Source of the DNA: Pandoraea faecigallinarum
GTDB lineage: Bacteria; Pseudomonadota; Gammaproteobacteria; Burkholderiales; Burkholderiaceae
Assembly (NCBI RefSeq): GCF_001029105.3
Contig: NZ_CP011807.3
Coordinates: 4,278,001-4,342,000, forward strand
Direction: 5' to 3'
Length of the DNA stretch: 64,000 nt
Made by a program: the position numbers and the translations under genes. The notes beneath the pieces were generated by a model. That model had not been told where the DNA came from, made no database searches, and saw nothing but the letters and a program-made list of their open reading frames with translations. Positions 32,641-41,107 of the stretch are shown piece after piece. The number at the start of each line of letters is the position of its first letter. The stretch's first letter is position 1.

Positions 32641-35450
32641 CCGATGGCTCATCGGGCCCGACGGTGCACGCACTGCGCCGGACCGGCGCCATCTGGCGCG
32701 CGGCTGTCGCACCCGCGCTGCGAGGGCCGGTCGCACGGATTGCGATGATCGCCCTGACCGCACTGATCGGCCTTGTTGCAGCGGCGTTGCCGGCTGCAGC
32801 TGGCGTCGCCGCCCCGGTGCCGTCCACCGGACTTTCCACCTCATCGACCTCGCCCATCGATCTCGCCAGCGCGCCCTCGCCTCTCGATCTGGGCACGCAG
32901 CTGCGCATGCTCGAAGATCCGACACAGCGCCTCGACGCCGCGCAGGCGCTCGCCGCGCCGGGTTGGCACGAGGTCGCTGCAAGCACGCTCAACGCCGGCT
33001 ACAGCCGCTCGGCGTTCTGGCTCACGGGCAGCGTTGCGAACCCCGGCGCCACGGCGCTCACGCGCTGGCTGAGCATCGGCATCGTGCGACTGGAAGACGT
33101 GCGCTTCTTCGCCATGCCGGCCGGCGCGGCGCAGCCCGCCGTCAGTTGGCGCTCTGGCCATACGGTGCCGCTCGCGCAACATCCGGTCGCGTCCGAAACC
33201 GCCGTCTTTCCGATCACGCTCGCGCCGGGCGAGCGTCTGACGTTCCTCGTGCGCGTGCAGACACGCTCGATCGTGAGCCTCGTGCCGCAGATGTGGCGTC
33301 CGGACGACTTCCGCATGGCGGAGTCGCATAACGCGATGATTGCCATGCTGCTTGCCGGCTCGATGATCTCCATCGGCCTGTATGCGTTCGTGCTGGGCGT
33401 TGCACGCCGCGATCCCGTTTTCGTGCTGCTGGCGCTCACGACCGTCACGCAGGTGGCGCAGGACATGGCGTTTCAGGGGTTCCTGTATCGCTACCTGCTG
33501 CCGCAGGGGGGCGAGTTCATCGTGCGCGCGCCGAGTTTCTTCTCGACACTGACGGCCGGGTTCTTCAGCGCGATGCTGATGATTTTCTCGGGCCTGTCGA
33601 GCGTGGCGCTGTGGCGCTGGACATACCGTGCGATGGTCGGGCTCATGGGCTTCATGACGCTATGGGTGCTGTTCGGCGATCACCGCGTGGCCGCCTTCAC
33701 GCATCTGCAGTTGCTCACGGTCTTCAACGTCGTGTGGGTCGTCTCGCTGATCGACGGCTGGCGACGCGGCTTCACCAATGCACGCCTGAGCCTGCTGTCG
33801 TTTTCGCCAGGCTGCCTCGTGCTCTTCTGGCGCCTGGCGATCATCAACGGTCTGCTGCCGGAGGACTGGCTGGCCAATACGGCGATGGGCTGGAGCACGA
33901 ACATCTCCGTGCTGCTCATGCTGACGATCATTGTGGCCGGACGCTCGCGCGAGTTGGTGCGCGAACAGCGCGCCGCGCAGCGCGAGTTGCTGCAAACGCG
34001 TCGTGAAGAGCAGGCGCGTCTGGCGAATGCGGTGGACACCCGCACGCGCGAACTGCAAGCCGCGCTCATCGCCGCCGACGAAGCGAACAGCGCGAAGAGC
34101 GACTTCCTCGCGCGCATCAGCCACGATCTGCGAACGCCGCTCACGTCGATCATCGGCTTTGCCGATCTCGTGCAGTCCGGCGGTCGCGAAGACGCCGACC
34201 GGGGCCGCATCATCCGCCGCAGCGCGCATCACATGCTCGCGATGGTCAACGATCTGATCGAATACGCGGGCGGGGGGGCGGCCGACACCCTGCATGTCGC
34301 TCCCGTGTACACGCACGCGTTCATCGACGGCATGGCGCACGAAGGCATGAGTCTCGCGCGCAAGCACGACAACGCCTTTCTGCTCGACGTGCGCACGCCG
34401 CTCCCGCCGCTGCTCGCATTCGACGCCAAGCGCGTGCGTCAGGTGCTCGGCAATCTGCTGGACAACGCCGCGAAGTACACCTCGGACGGTGCGATCACGC
34501 TGTCGTTGTCCGCCACGCCGGACGCCACGCATGCGGACATCGTGCACCTGCGCTTCGGCGTGGAGGATTCCGGCTGCGGCATCGCGCAAGACGATCTGCC
34601 GCGCGTATTCGAGCCGTTCGCCCGGTTCGACCGCGCTCGGCGCCTGCCGGGCGTGGGCCTCGGACTCGCCATCGTCAAACAGTGGATCGAGCGCATGGAC
34701 GGCGCGATCGCCATCGACAGCACGCTGGACGTCGGCACACGGGTGACGTTCGCGTTACCGGTGCGCGTGGCCCGCGAGGCCGATCTCGTGCCGCAATCGT
34801 TCGCCGGCGCCACGCACGCGTTGCCGCCGCTCGACGGCACAGGGCATCACATCTGGCTCGCGGAAGATTCGCCCGAAATCCGGCAATTCCTGCATGACGA
34901 ACTCGCGAGTCTCGGCTTCTCGGTAAGCACCTTCGGCGACGGTGTGGCGCTCATCGCCGCGCTGGGCGATGCCACGCTGGCGCAACCGGATCTCGTGCTG
35001 ACCGACCACATGATGCCCGACGCCGACGGCCTCGCCGTGGCGCGCGCCATGCGTCGCCGTTGGCCGGACGTGCCGGTGCTGGCGGTGTCCGCGTCGCCGC
35101 AGGCCGTGCTCGGCGCCGAAGCCGGGGGTTACGACGCGTGCCTGCTCAAACCCGTCGAACTCGTCGACCTGCGCAATACGCTCGCGCGTCTGCTCGATCT
35201 GCAACGTGGCGACGCCGGCGAGATCCCCGAGGATCCGCAGCGCACGGCGCTTGTGCGGCCGCCGCGCGAATCGCTGGCCGAGGCGCGTCAGCTGATCGCG
35301 ATGGGCGCGATCACCGACCTCATGGACTGGGCGCGTCACCTGAGCGTGCTGTCGCCGCAATACGAGGGCTTCGCGCATCACGTCCGTCATCTCGCGCAGC
35401 GGGGCGATCTCGCGGGGCTCGCGGAGCTGTGCGCGTCGCCCGCGCAATAA
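32637..35450 (+). CDS. 7TMR-DISM hybrid sensor histidine kinase
   Basis: A 937-residue membrane kinase. Order: hydrophobic start (about 33-60), periplasmic 7TMR-DISMED2 domain (about 85-220, GYSRSAFWLTGSVANPG), seven membrane segments (about 235-435), coiled coil (440-490), HisKA with SHDLRTPL and phospho-His496, HATPase (about 605-715, NLLDNAAKYT, GVGLGLAIVKQWIE), a receiver (about 745-860, LVLTDHMMPDADG), and a short C-terminal helical region. DISMED2 domains usually bind carbohydrates or related ligands. The ATG at 32637 overlaps the response-regulator stop by 4 nt. The terminal receiver suggests a phosphorelay or feedback on the kinase. Confidence 0.9.
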   Translation: MTDGSSGPTVHALRRTGAIWRAAVAPALRGPVARIAMIALTALIGLVAAALPAAAGVAAPVPSTGLSTSSTSPIDLASAPSPLDLGTQLRMLEDPTQRLDAAQALAAPGWHEVAASTLNAGYSRSAFWLTGSVANPGATALTRWLSIGIVRLEDVRFFAMPAGAAQPAVSWRSGHTVPLAQHPVASETAVFPITLAPGERLTFLVRVQTRSIVSLVPQMWRPDDFRMAESHNAMIAMLLAGSMISIGLYAFVLGVARRDPVFVLLALTTVTQVAQDMAFQGFLYRYLLPQGGEFIVRAPSFFSTLTAGFFSAMLMIFSGLSSVALWRWTYRAMVGLMGFMTLWVLFGDHRVAAFTHLQLLTVFNVVWVVSLIDGWRRGFTNARLSLLSFSPGCLVLFWRLAIINGLLPEDWLANTAMGWSTNISVLLMLTIIVAGRSRELVREQRAAQRELLQTRREEQARLANAVDTRTRELQAALIAADEANSAKSDFLARISHDLRTPLTSIIGFADLVQSGGREDADRGRIIRRSAHHMLAMVNDLIEYAGGGAADTLHVAPVYTHAFIDGMAHEGMSLARKHDNAFLLDVRTPLPPLLAFDAKRVRQVLGNLLDNAAKYTSDGAITLSLSATPDATHADIVHLRFGVEDSGCGIAQDDLPRVFEPFARFDRARRLPGVGLGLAIVKQWIERMDGAIAIDSTLDVGTRVTFALPVRVAREADLVPQSFAGATHALPPLDGTGHHIWLAEDSPEIRQFLHDELASLGFSVSTFGDGVALIAALGDATLAQPDLVLTDHMMPDADGLAVARAMRRRWPDVPVLAVSASPQAVLGAEAGGYDACLLKPVELVDLRNTLARLLDLQRGDAGEIPEDPQRTALVRPPRESLAEARQLIAMGAITDLMDWARHLSVLSPQYEGFAHHVRHLAQRGDLAGLAELCASPAQ

Positions 35451-35458
35451 CGGCGAAG

Positions 35459-35496
35459 CAAATCCCCGGTCAGTTCGGGGATTTGGCGAAATCGCC
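35459..35496. terminator. Two adjacent hairpins between convergent genes
   Basis: CAAATCCCCG, 7 nt, CGGGGATTTG (35459-35485), then GGCGA, AA, TCGCC (35485-35496). They lie between the kinase stop (35450) and the convergent MFS stop (35500). The first stem ends in ATTTG, a short T-run in both directions. Confidence 0.6.
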
Positions 35497-35499
35497 CCG

Positions 35500-36849
35500 T
35501 CAGTCCCGCAGCGGCTTGTGCGCGGTCTCGCGTGCGGCGAACAACGCAATGGCCGTGACCGCGAGCGCTGCCGTCACATACAGCGAGACCGAGAGTGTCG
35601 TGCCGTACTCCTTGTACAGACTCACGATGATGAGCGGTGCAAAACCACCGCCGAGAATGCCCGCAAGCGTGTAGGCCAGCGACGAACCGGCGTAGCGCAC
35701 ACGTGTCGGGAACTGCTCGGTGACGAAAGCTGCCTGCGGGCCGTACATGACCGCGTGGATCACCAGACCGATCACCACCGACACCACGATCAATGCCGGA
35801 TTCGACGTATCGAGCAGCACGAAGAAGCCATAGGCCCAGATCACGGCGCACAGCACGCCGAAGCCGTACACGGGACGTCGGCCCAGCTTGTCGGAGAGCG
35901 CGCCGAACAGCGGCACGCTCAGGGCATTGAAGGCCGTGCCGACGAGCACGGCGCTCAGCGCCAGCGGCCGCGACAGGTGCAACGTGCCGGTCACGTACGT
36001 CAGCGTGAAGACGACCATCAGCGCGTAAAGCACGTCCGAGCCGATACGCGAGCCGCCGGCAATCAGCAGATTGCGCCAGTGGTTGCGAAAGACATCGGCA
36101 ATCGGCAGGTCCGCCTGACGCTCCGCATGCTGCATCTGCTCGAACATCGGCGTTTCTTCCACGCCACGGCGCACCCACAGACCGAACGCCACGAGCGCGA
36201 GACTCAGCAGAAACGGTACGCGCCAGCCCCAGGCAAGGAAGTCGTCCGGCGAAATCGCCAATGTAATGAGCGCGATCAGCCCCGTCGCGAGCAAGGTGCC
36301 GAACGACGGGCCGACCTGCGTCCACGACGCGTTCAGTCCGCGTTTGTTCTGATCGCCGTGCTCGACCGAGAGCAGCACGGCCCCGGCCCATTCGCCGCCG
36401 AGCGCAACGCCTTGCACGAACCGCAGGGCCACGAGCAGCACAGGACTCCAGATGCCGATCGAAGCGTAGGTCGGCAGCAGCCCCATCAGACCGGTGGTCA
36501 GCCCCATCACGACGAGCGTGAGCACCAGCACGGCGCGCCGCCCGATCCTGTCGCCCAGATTACCGAACACGAAGCCGCCGAGCGGGCGCGAGACGTAGCC
36601 GACGGCATACGTCGACAACGCCAGGATGGTGCCGGCCAGCGGATCGAGCGACGGAAAGAACAGATGGTTGAAGACCAGTGCAGCGAGCGTGTTGTAGACG
36701 GTGAAGTCATACCACTCGAGCGTCGTGCCGACCATGCTGGCGGTCGCGAGACGGCCCTTGTTGGCGCCGTGTTTGCCGCTCACGGCGTGGGCGGCAGTGG
36801 ACTCGCCGTCGTTGGCGCGGACGTCGCGGGTATTCGAATACGTTGTCAT
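35500..36849 (-). CDS. MFS transporter, metabolite:H+ symporter (MHS) type
   Basis: A 449-residue permease with twelve segments and MHS-family marks: LEWYDFTVYNTLAALVFNHLFF after a polar N-terminus, GGFVFGNLGDRIGRR, LRFVQGVALGGEWAGAVLL, and RVPFLLSLALVAFGLWVRRGVEETPMF. Members import organic acids such as alpha-ketoglutarate, shikimate, citrate or proline. ATG 36849 has TGGAGAC upstream. It lies 55 nt downstream of the barrel-protein gene and is probably cotranscribed; the substrate may be that gene's substrate too. Confidence 0.9.
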   Translation of the reverse strand: MTTYSNTRDVRANDGESTAAHAVSGKHGANKGRLATASMVGTTLEWYDFTVYNTLAALVFNHLFFPSLDPLAGTILALSTYAVGYVSRPLGGFVFGNLGDRIGRRAVLVLTLVVMGLTTGLMGLLPTYASIGIWSPVLLVALRFVQGVALGGEWAGAVLLSVEHGDQNKRGLNASWTQVGPSFGTLLATGLIALITLAISPDDFLAWGWRVPFLLSLALVAFGLWVRRGVEETPMFEQMQHAERQADLPIADVFRNHWRNLLIAGGSRIGSDVLYALMVVFTLTYVTGTLHLSRPLALSAVLVGTAFNALSVPLFGALSDKLGRRPVYGFGVLCAVIWAYGFFVLLDTSNPALIVVSVVIGLVIHAVMYGPQAAFVTEQFPTRVRYAGSSLAYTLAGILGGGFAPLIIVSLYKEYGTTLSVSLYVTAALAVTAIALFAARETAHKPLRD

Positions 36850-36904
36850 GGGTGTCTCCAGGGGGCCGCAGGGCCGGCCGGCCCTGCGAGTGGGCGGCAC
36901 GACG

Positions 36905-37558
36905 TCAGTCGTCGTTGGCACCGAGGCGCCACAGCATGGCGAAGCAGGTCACACCCGCGGCGGGCACGCCGTGCGCGGCGGCAAGTGTCTCGGCTGCGGT
37001 GCGTACGGCGTCCGGGTCGGTGCCTTCGATGAGCACGACGGCGTCGGCCGGTGGCAGCGCGGCGTCTTTGGCGGTGAGCGAGACGGAGAGCGCCGGTACG
37101 GTGACTTGCAGCGTGGCCCGCACGATGCCGTCGCCCCGCGTCAACTCGTCGAGCTGGGTATCAAGACGCGGGCGGGCCTGCGCAAGCGCCGCCGGCGTGA
37201 GCACGAAAGCGGCCAGCACCCCGCCCTGCCCCTCACCGGCTTCGACGTCGAGCGTGCCGACGCGGCGCTGCGTACCCTGCATGCGCGCGAAGTTGCGCAG
37301 CGACCATTCGGTCTGATGCTGGAAGGCCTGCGCGTACGGCTCGCTCGTAAAGACGGCGGCGTCCCGGGTGCAATAGAGCGCGAGGTACGGGCGGGCGCAG
37401 TCGTGCAGCGCCTTGAAGCGACGCGCGAACCGGAAGCCGGGAATCGCCACTCGCTCCTGCATGTGTTCGCGGTCGTACCAGCGGTTGAAGTCCGCTTCGA
37501 AGGCCGGATCGATATTCGTCCAGATACAGAGTTGGGCGCGCGGGGCAATCACAGTCAT
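36905..37558 (-). CDS. Dimeric alpha/beta-barrel protein (DUF4286/EthD-like)
   Basis: A 217-residue protein whose N-terminal half matches the ferredoxin-like dimeric barrel pattern: NIDPAFEADFNRWYDREHMQERVAIPGFRFARRF, then YLALYCTRDAAVF. The second half is a weaker repeat of the fold (TLQVTVPALSV onward). Such proteins include small monooxygenases and decarboxylase-like enzymes, but many have no known activity. ATG 37558 was chosen over the open frame to 37636. Its place between a LysR gene and an MHS permease suggests a role in using an imported organic acid. Function not established. Confidence 0.7.
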   Translation of the reverse strand: MTVIAPRAQLCIWTNIDPAFEADFNRWYDREHMQERVAIPGFRFARRFKALHDCARPYLALYCTRDAAVFTSEPYAQAFQHQTEWSLRNFARMQGTQRRVGTLDVEAGEGQGGVLAAFVLTPAALAQARPRLDTQLDELTRGDGIVRATLQVTVPALSVSLTAKDAALPPADAVVLIEGTDPDAVRTAAETLAAAHGVPAAGVTCFAMLWRLGANDD

Positions 37559-37765
37559 GGGGCATCCATCGGTTTCGACAATCGGGGGGCGGCCGGGACG
37601 ACGCCGCGAGGCGTGCGTACGGCTCGACCGTTGCATCGAGTGTGCAAAACGACGGAAAAGGCGTCCAACAAGAAATCAAATTCGCCATGACAGCAAATTC
37701 TTATGACTGCCCGAGGGCCGTTGACGGACGGGGCTGCGCCCGGTGCACGGGAGCGCCGGTGCGTC

Positions 37766-38719
37766 TCAGGCGTCGTTCGCGCCCCAGGCGGGCGCGGTCA
37801 TCACGGCGGCGGGCGGAATGGCGATGTCGGGTCCCATGTTCAGGGCGAACTCGCTGGCCGTACGTTGCGCGAGACGCGCCACGTTCTCGGCGAGCAGGGC
37901 GCCCGTGCGGAATGACCCGACGAGCGGGAGATTGGGGAAGTTGGCATTCACGCGCAGTAAATGCAGGCTGTGCTCGCCGAGTTCTCGCTGGATGATGGCC
38001 GGTGGCAGCATCGCCACGCCGAAACCGTCGGCCACCAGTCGAATGATTGCGGCCACCGAGGTCATGCAATTGACCCGCACGGGCCGCTCGGCGGCCACGG
38101 AAAACATCCGCTCCAGCGTCTTGTGTGGGCCTGAATTACGCGAAAAGCTCACCAGCGGGTATGCCGCCAGATCGGCCACGTCGAGCGTCTCGCCTTCGAG
38201 GTTCAGTTTTGGACTGGCGACCCAACGCATCGGAAACTCGGCCAGCGGCAGGTTCTCCACGCCGGTGCCGTGCTGGATGTCCGTCTGCAAGACGAGATCG
38301 AGCGTACCGGCTTCGAGTTGCTTGCACAGATTGATGGTCGTCTCGCTGGTGACCTCGATCTCCAGTTGCGGGTACTCGCGGTGGATGCGTGCGGCGAGAT
38401 CGGGAAACCAGCTGTGCACGATCGACTCGACCACGCCGATCTTCAGCACTCCCGGCGGCATGTCCGGGTCGCTCAGTTCGCGCTTCATCTCCTGCCCGAG
38501 CATGACGATGCGCTCGGCATACGCCAGCGCCTTTTGCCCCGCGGCCGTCAGCGTGACCTCACGGGCGCTGCGGTCGAACAGGCGTACCCCGAAACTTTGC
38601 TCCAGCGACGCGATGCGGCTCGACACCCCCGCCTGCGTCGTGTGCAGCCGCTCGGCCGTGAGCCGGAAATTGCGCAGCTTGGCCAGCCAGACGAAAGTTT
38701 CCAGAAAACGCAGGTTCAT
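37766..38719 (-). CDS. LysR family transcriptional regulator
   Basis: A 317-residue LysR regulator: MNLRFLETFVWLAKLRNFRLTAERLHTTQAGVSSRIASLE, then a substrate domain (about 92-300, VLKIGVVESIVHSWFPDLAARIHREYP). ATG 38719 follows no strong ribosome site, but the family start is clear; the frame extends upstream to 38905 without family match. It precedes the barrel protein and MHS genes on the same strand with a 207-nt gap, so it probably regulates them. Confidence 0.88.
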   Translation of the reverse strand: MNLRFLETFVWLAKLRNFRLTAERLHTTQAGVSSRIASLEQSFGVRLFDRSAREVTLTAAGQKALAYAERIVMLGQEMKRELSDPDMPPGVLKIGVVESIVHSWFPDLAARIHREYPQLEIEVTSETTINLCKQLEAGTLDLVLQTDIQHGTGVENLPLAEFPMRWVASPKLNLEGETLDVADLAAYPLVSFSRNSGPHKTLERMFSVAAERPVRVNCMTSVAAIIRLVADGFGVAMLPPAIIQRELGEHSLHLLRVNANFPNLPLVGSFRTGALLAENVARLAQRTASEFALNMGPDIAIPPAAVMTAPAWGANDA

Positions 38720-38913
38720 GCGGAGTGACGGACAAGGTTCATGGGAAATAGCCCATTTTAGCGGCAACACAAAGAACGCTACCAAACGCAGATTGCGTTG
38801 CCACCGGGGACGTCGCGCGTTACGGCGCCACGTTCCCATCATGTTTCGACACGTTTCGTTTTCGTAACGTTTTCCAACACCTGCAATTTCGCGGCAGCGT
38901 CCCACCCCTTACA

Positions 38914-38926
38914 AATCAAGCAGTTA
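38914..38926 (+). promoter_or_regulatory. IHF binding site
   Basis: AATCAAGCAGTTA fits the IHF consensus WATCAANNNNTTR at every fixed position and lies 16 nt upstream of the sigma-54 -24 element, the position where IHF usually bends DNA between activator and promoter. Confidence 0.65.
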
Positions 38927-38941
38927 AGACACTCAAAAGGA

Positions 38942-38960
38942 TTGGCACGGGACTTGCTGA
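38942..38960 (+). promoter_or_regulatory. Sigma-54 (RpoN) promoter of the small-protein pair
   Basis: TTGGCACG-GGAC-TTGCTGA matches the -24/-12 consensus (YTGGCACG-N4-TTGCW). The invariant GG (38944-45) and GC (38956-57) are exactly 10 nt apart. Transcription should start near 38969, giving a leader of about 43 nt to the ATG at 39012. Confidence 0.85.
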
Positions 38961-39011
38961 AGAGAGACAACGGCCCGTCGAGGCCGGAGGGCCGAATCTC
39001 TGGAGACTGTC

Positions 39012-39224
39012 ATGTCAACCGCCCATTTCCGCCGACCGCACCCGACCGTGGAACTCGCACGCTGTGTGTTCCGGCAGCATTACATCCGCATCATGCAGGC
39101 CGAGCATCCCGGCAGCTATGCGGTACTGGTCGACATCTGGCCGATGGACGGCCGGACTTTCAACAGCATCGATCAGGCCAAGCAGGCGGCCATGCTGTTC
39201 ATTCGCGACATGGAAACCGAGTGA
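39012..39224 (+). CDS. Small unknown protein (70 aa) under sigma-54 control
   Basis: A 70-residue soluble protein that I do not recognise. ATG 39012 has GGAGA seven nt upstream, a good ribosome site. The sequence has RCVFRQHYIRIMQAEHPGSY, an aromatic middle (VDIWPMDGRTF) and a helical end (SIDQAKQAAMLFIRDMETE). No signal or membrane segment. A sigma-54 promoter and IHF site lie directly upstream, so expression should depend on an enhancer-binding activator, often one that senses nitrogen, motility or stress. A second unknown gene follows 65 nt later. Confidence 0.75.
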   Translation: MSTAHFRRPHPTVELARCVFRQHYIRIMQAEHPGSYAVLVDIWPMDGRTFNSIDQAKQAAMLFIRDMETE

Positions 39225-39289
39225 GTCCACGCAAGAGGCACCGGGTACCGCGCCGGGACCTCTGGCGCGGCCAACGAGACGAGACCGAA

Positions 39290-39673
39290 ATGAAACATCA
39301 CCACACCCGTCACAACGCCGCCGAGCGGCACGCGATGGCCGCATCGATGGCCACATCGACGACTCACCCCGCCCGCGCGGAGCAGACATCGGCCCGTGAT
39401 GAGCCGGTGGTGCTCGACCCCGCCGGCGATCCCTACGCCCGGGTCGCCGTCGAAGCGTACGCCGGGGCGTGCGCCCAGGAACAGCCGTGGCTGGCCGAAG
39501 CGCTGCAACGTCAATACCGGTTGGCGGGCAGCACGCCCTCGAGCGCCGCCGCCGTCTGGCGAACGTTTCACGAGGCGCAGCAACTCGCACGGCAAGGGGA
39601 TGGCTACGACGAAGCCGCCTGGACACACGTCGCGCTGCACCTTTGTGGCGTGCTTGGGGCGATGAATCTGTAA
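39290..39673 (+). CDS. Unknown protein (127 aa), second gene of the sigma-54 unit
   Basis: A 127-residue protein that I do not recognise. It starts MKHHHTRHNAAERHAMAASM, a His-rich N-terminus, followed by a helical segment DPYARVAVEAYAGACAQEQPWLAEALQ and a C-terminal part with WTHVALHLCGVLGAMNL. Predicted soluble. ATG 39290 is chosen as the first ATG after the upstream gene; GAGACGAGACCG upstream is a weak ribosome site. The frame is open to 38798 but reads through the sigma-54 promoter and the small gene, so it is not coding there. Cotranscription with the 70-aa gene is likely. Confidence 0.6.
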   Translation: MKHHHTRHNAAERHAMAASMATSTTHPARAEQTSARDEPVVLDPAGDPYARVAVEAYAGACAQEQPWLAEALQRQYRLAGSTPSSAAAVWRTFHEAQQLARQGDGYDEAAWTHVALHLCGVLGAMNL

Positions 39674-39792
39674 TTGCGGATTTCGGGCGCACTGGCGCAC
39701 CCACGTTGTCGTCTGGAGACGGATAACGCGGCGCAGCGGGCATTTCTGGCATACTTCGTGCAAAGCAAATTCCCGCAGTTGCCTGGTATCCA

Positions 39793-41091
39793 ATGAGCAA
39801 GTCCGCCGCGCCGGCACGACCTTTCCGTCGGCACCTTTTTGCCAAGCTTTTCGGCACACTTATCCTGCTGTTTCCCGCCGCCTCGCTCGTCATACCGCGC
39901 GGAGGGAATACGGCTATGTTCCTGACCGTCGCGCTCGGCGCAATCGCGCTGTTCACGAACCGGAAGCCCGGTCAGACGTGCGCCCTCATCAAGGAGAACC
40001 TGCACGTCCGGATTCTGATCGTCTCGTTGCTCCTGCCGGTGCTGGCCATCCTGATCGTCGAAGCGCTGCACGGCAACGTCGTGGCCAACACACTCGATTC
40101 GCCCGTGCGTTTCCTGCTCGCCATCGTCGTCTTCCTCGGGCTTCGCCGGATCGCCGCCATTCTGCCCCGGTGGGTGGATCTGACGTTCTGCACCGGGGCG
40201 ATCTGTGCGGCGCTCATGGCGTGGTATTCGACGGCGGACCTGTTTGCCGCCCGCGCGGAAAGCTCGTTTCTGAACCCGATCCATTTCGGCGACATCGCCG
40301 TGTTGCTCGGCATTCTGTCCGTCGTATCGATCCACTGGTTCTCGCACGACAAGCCGTGGATCGTCGGTTTGAAAATTCTCGGCGCCGCCTCCGGTTGCTA
40401 CGCCTCGTGGGCCAGTCAGTCCCGTGGCGGCTGGATCGTGCTGCCGTGCCTGCTCGTCGTCTGGCTCCTCTGGCGCGATCAAGCGTTCAGCAAGGCGCGT
40501 CGTGCCGGGATCGCCGTCGTGGCCCTCGCACTGCTCGCGAGCACGTTTTCCTCGCAGGTCGTGCGGGACCGGTTCGAAGCCATTCGCGTGGATCTGGTCA
40601 GCCTGTCGGCAGGCAATGCGGATACGTCCACGGGCATCCGGCTCGAACTCTGGAAAGCGGCAGGCACGCTTATCGCGAAACGTCCGCTGCTGGGCTACGG
40701 TGCCCATGGCTATCACGACGCCATGCCTGCCATGGCGGCCTCCGGTGAACTGACGCCACAGGCGGCCGAACTCGGCAAGGGCGAGGTCCACAACCAGATT
40801 CTGGCGTACGCCGTGGACTATGGGCTGCTCGGCCTTATCAGCATTCTCGGCGTCTACGTCGGTCCGGCGATCTTCTTTATCCGGTCGGCCCGGATCCGGC
40901 GCGCTCGCGTGGAGAATCGCGCTGCGCTGATGGGGTTGATGACGGCCGTGTCGTTCGCCGTTTTCGGCCTGACCGTCGAGACATTCAATCTCAAGGTGAC
41001 CGTCGCCTTCTATGCGACGATGCTGGCCCTGTTTGCCGCGATCGCCTATCCTGTCGACTCTTCAGAAGACGCAACGCCCGCGGGCCGATGA
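39793..41091 (+). CDS. O-antigen ligase-like membrane protein (Wzy_C)
   Basis: A 432-residue inner-membrane protein with about eleven segments. A large periplasmic loop with SQSRGGWIVLPCLLVV before it and RPLLGYGAHGYHDAMPAMA ... EVHNQILAYAVDYGLLGLIS within and after it is the Wzy_C/WaaL signature (conserved R-G and the H-N before a final membrane block). Such proteins join O-antigen or other sugar chains to lipid A core or proteins. ATG 39793 follows a weak site. A GT2 gene starts 17 nt after its stop, so the two are likely one unit. It is not inside a full O-antigen cluster here. Confidence 0.85.
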   Translation: MSKSAAPARPFRRHLFAKLFGTLILLFPAASLVIPRGGNTAMFLTVALGAIALFTNRKPGQTCALIKENLHVRILIVSLLLPVLAILIVEALHGNVVANTLDSPVRFLLAIVVFLGLRRIAAILPRWVDLTFCTGAICAALMAWYSTADLFAARAESSFLNPIHFGDIAVLLGILSVVSIHWFSHDKPWIVGLKILGAASGCYASWASQSRGGWIVLPCLLVVWLLWRDQAFSKARRAGIAVVALALLASTFSSQVVRDRFEAIRVDLVSLSAGNADTSTGIRLELWKAAGTLIAKRPLLGYGAHGYHDAMPAMAASGELTPQAAELGKGEVHNQILAYAVDYGLLGLISILGVYVGPAIFFIRSARIRRARVENRAALMGLMTAVSFAVFGLTVETFNLKVTVAFYATMLALFAAIAYPVDSSEDATPAGR

Positions 41092-41107
41092 ACGCGGCGT
41101 TCCCGAC

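Noticed and set aside
38798..39289. In-frame extension of the 127-aa protein
   Set aside because: It would read through the sigma-54 promoter and the 70-aa gene; no ribosome site.
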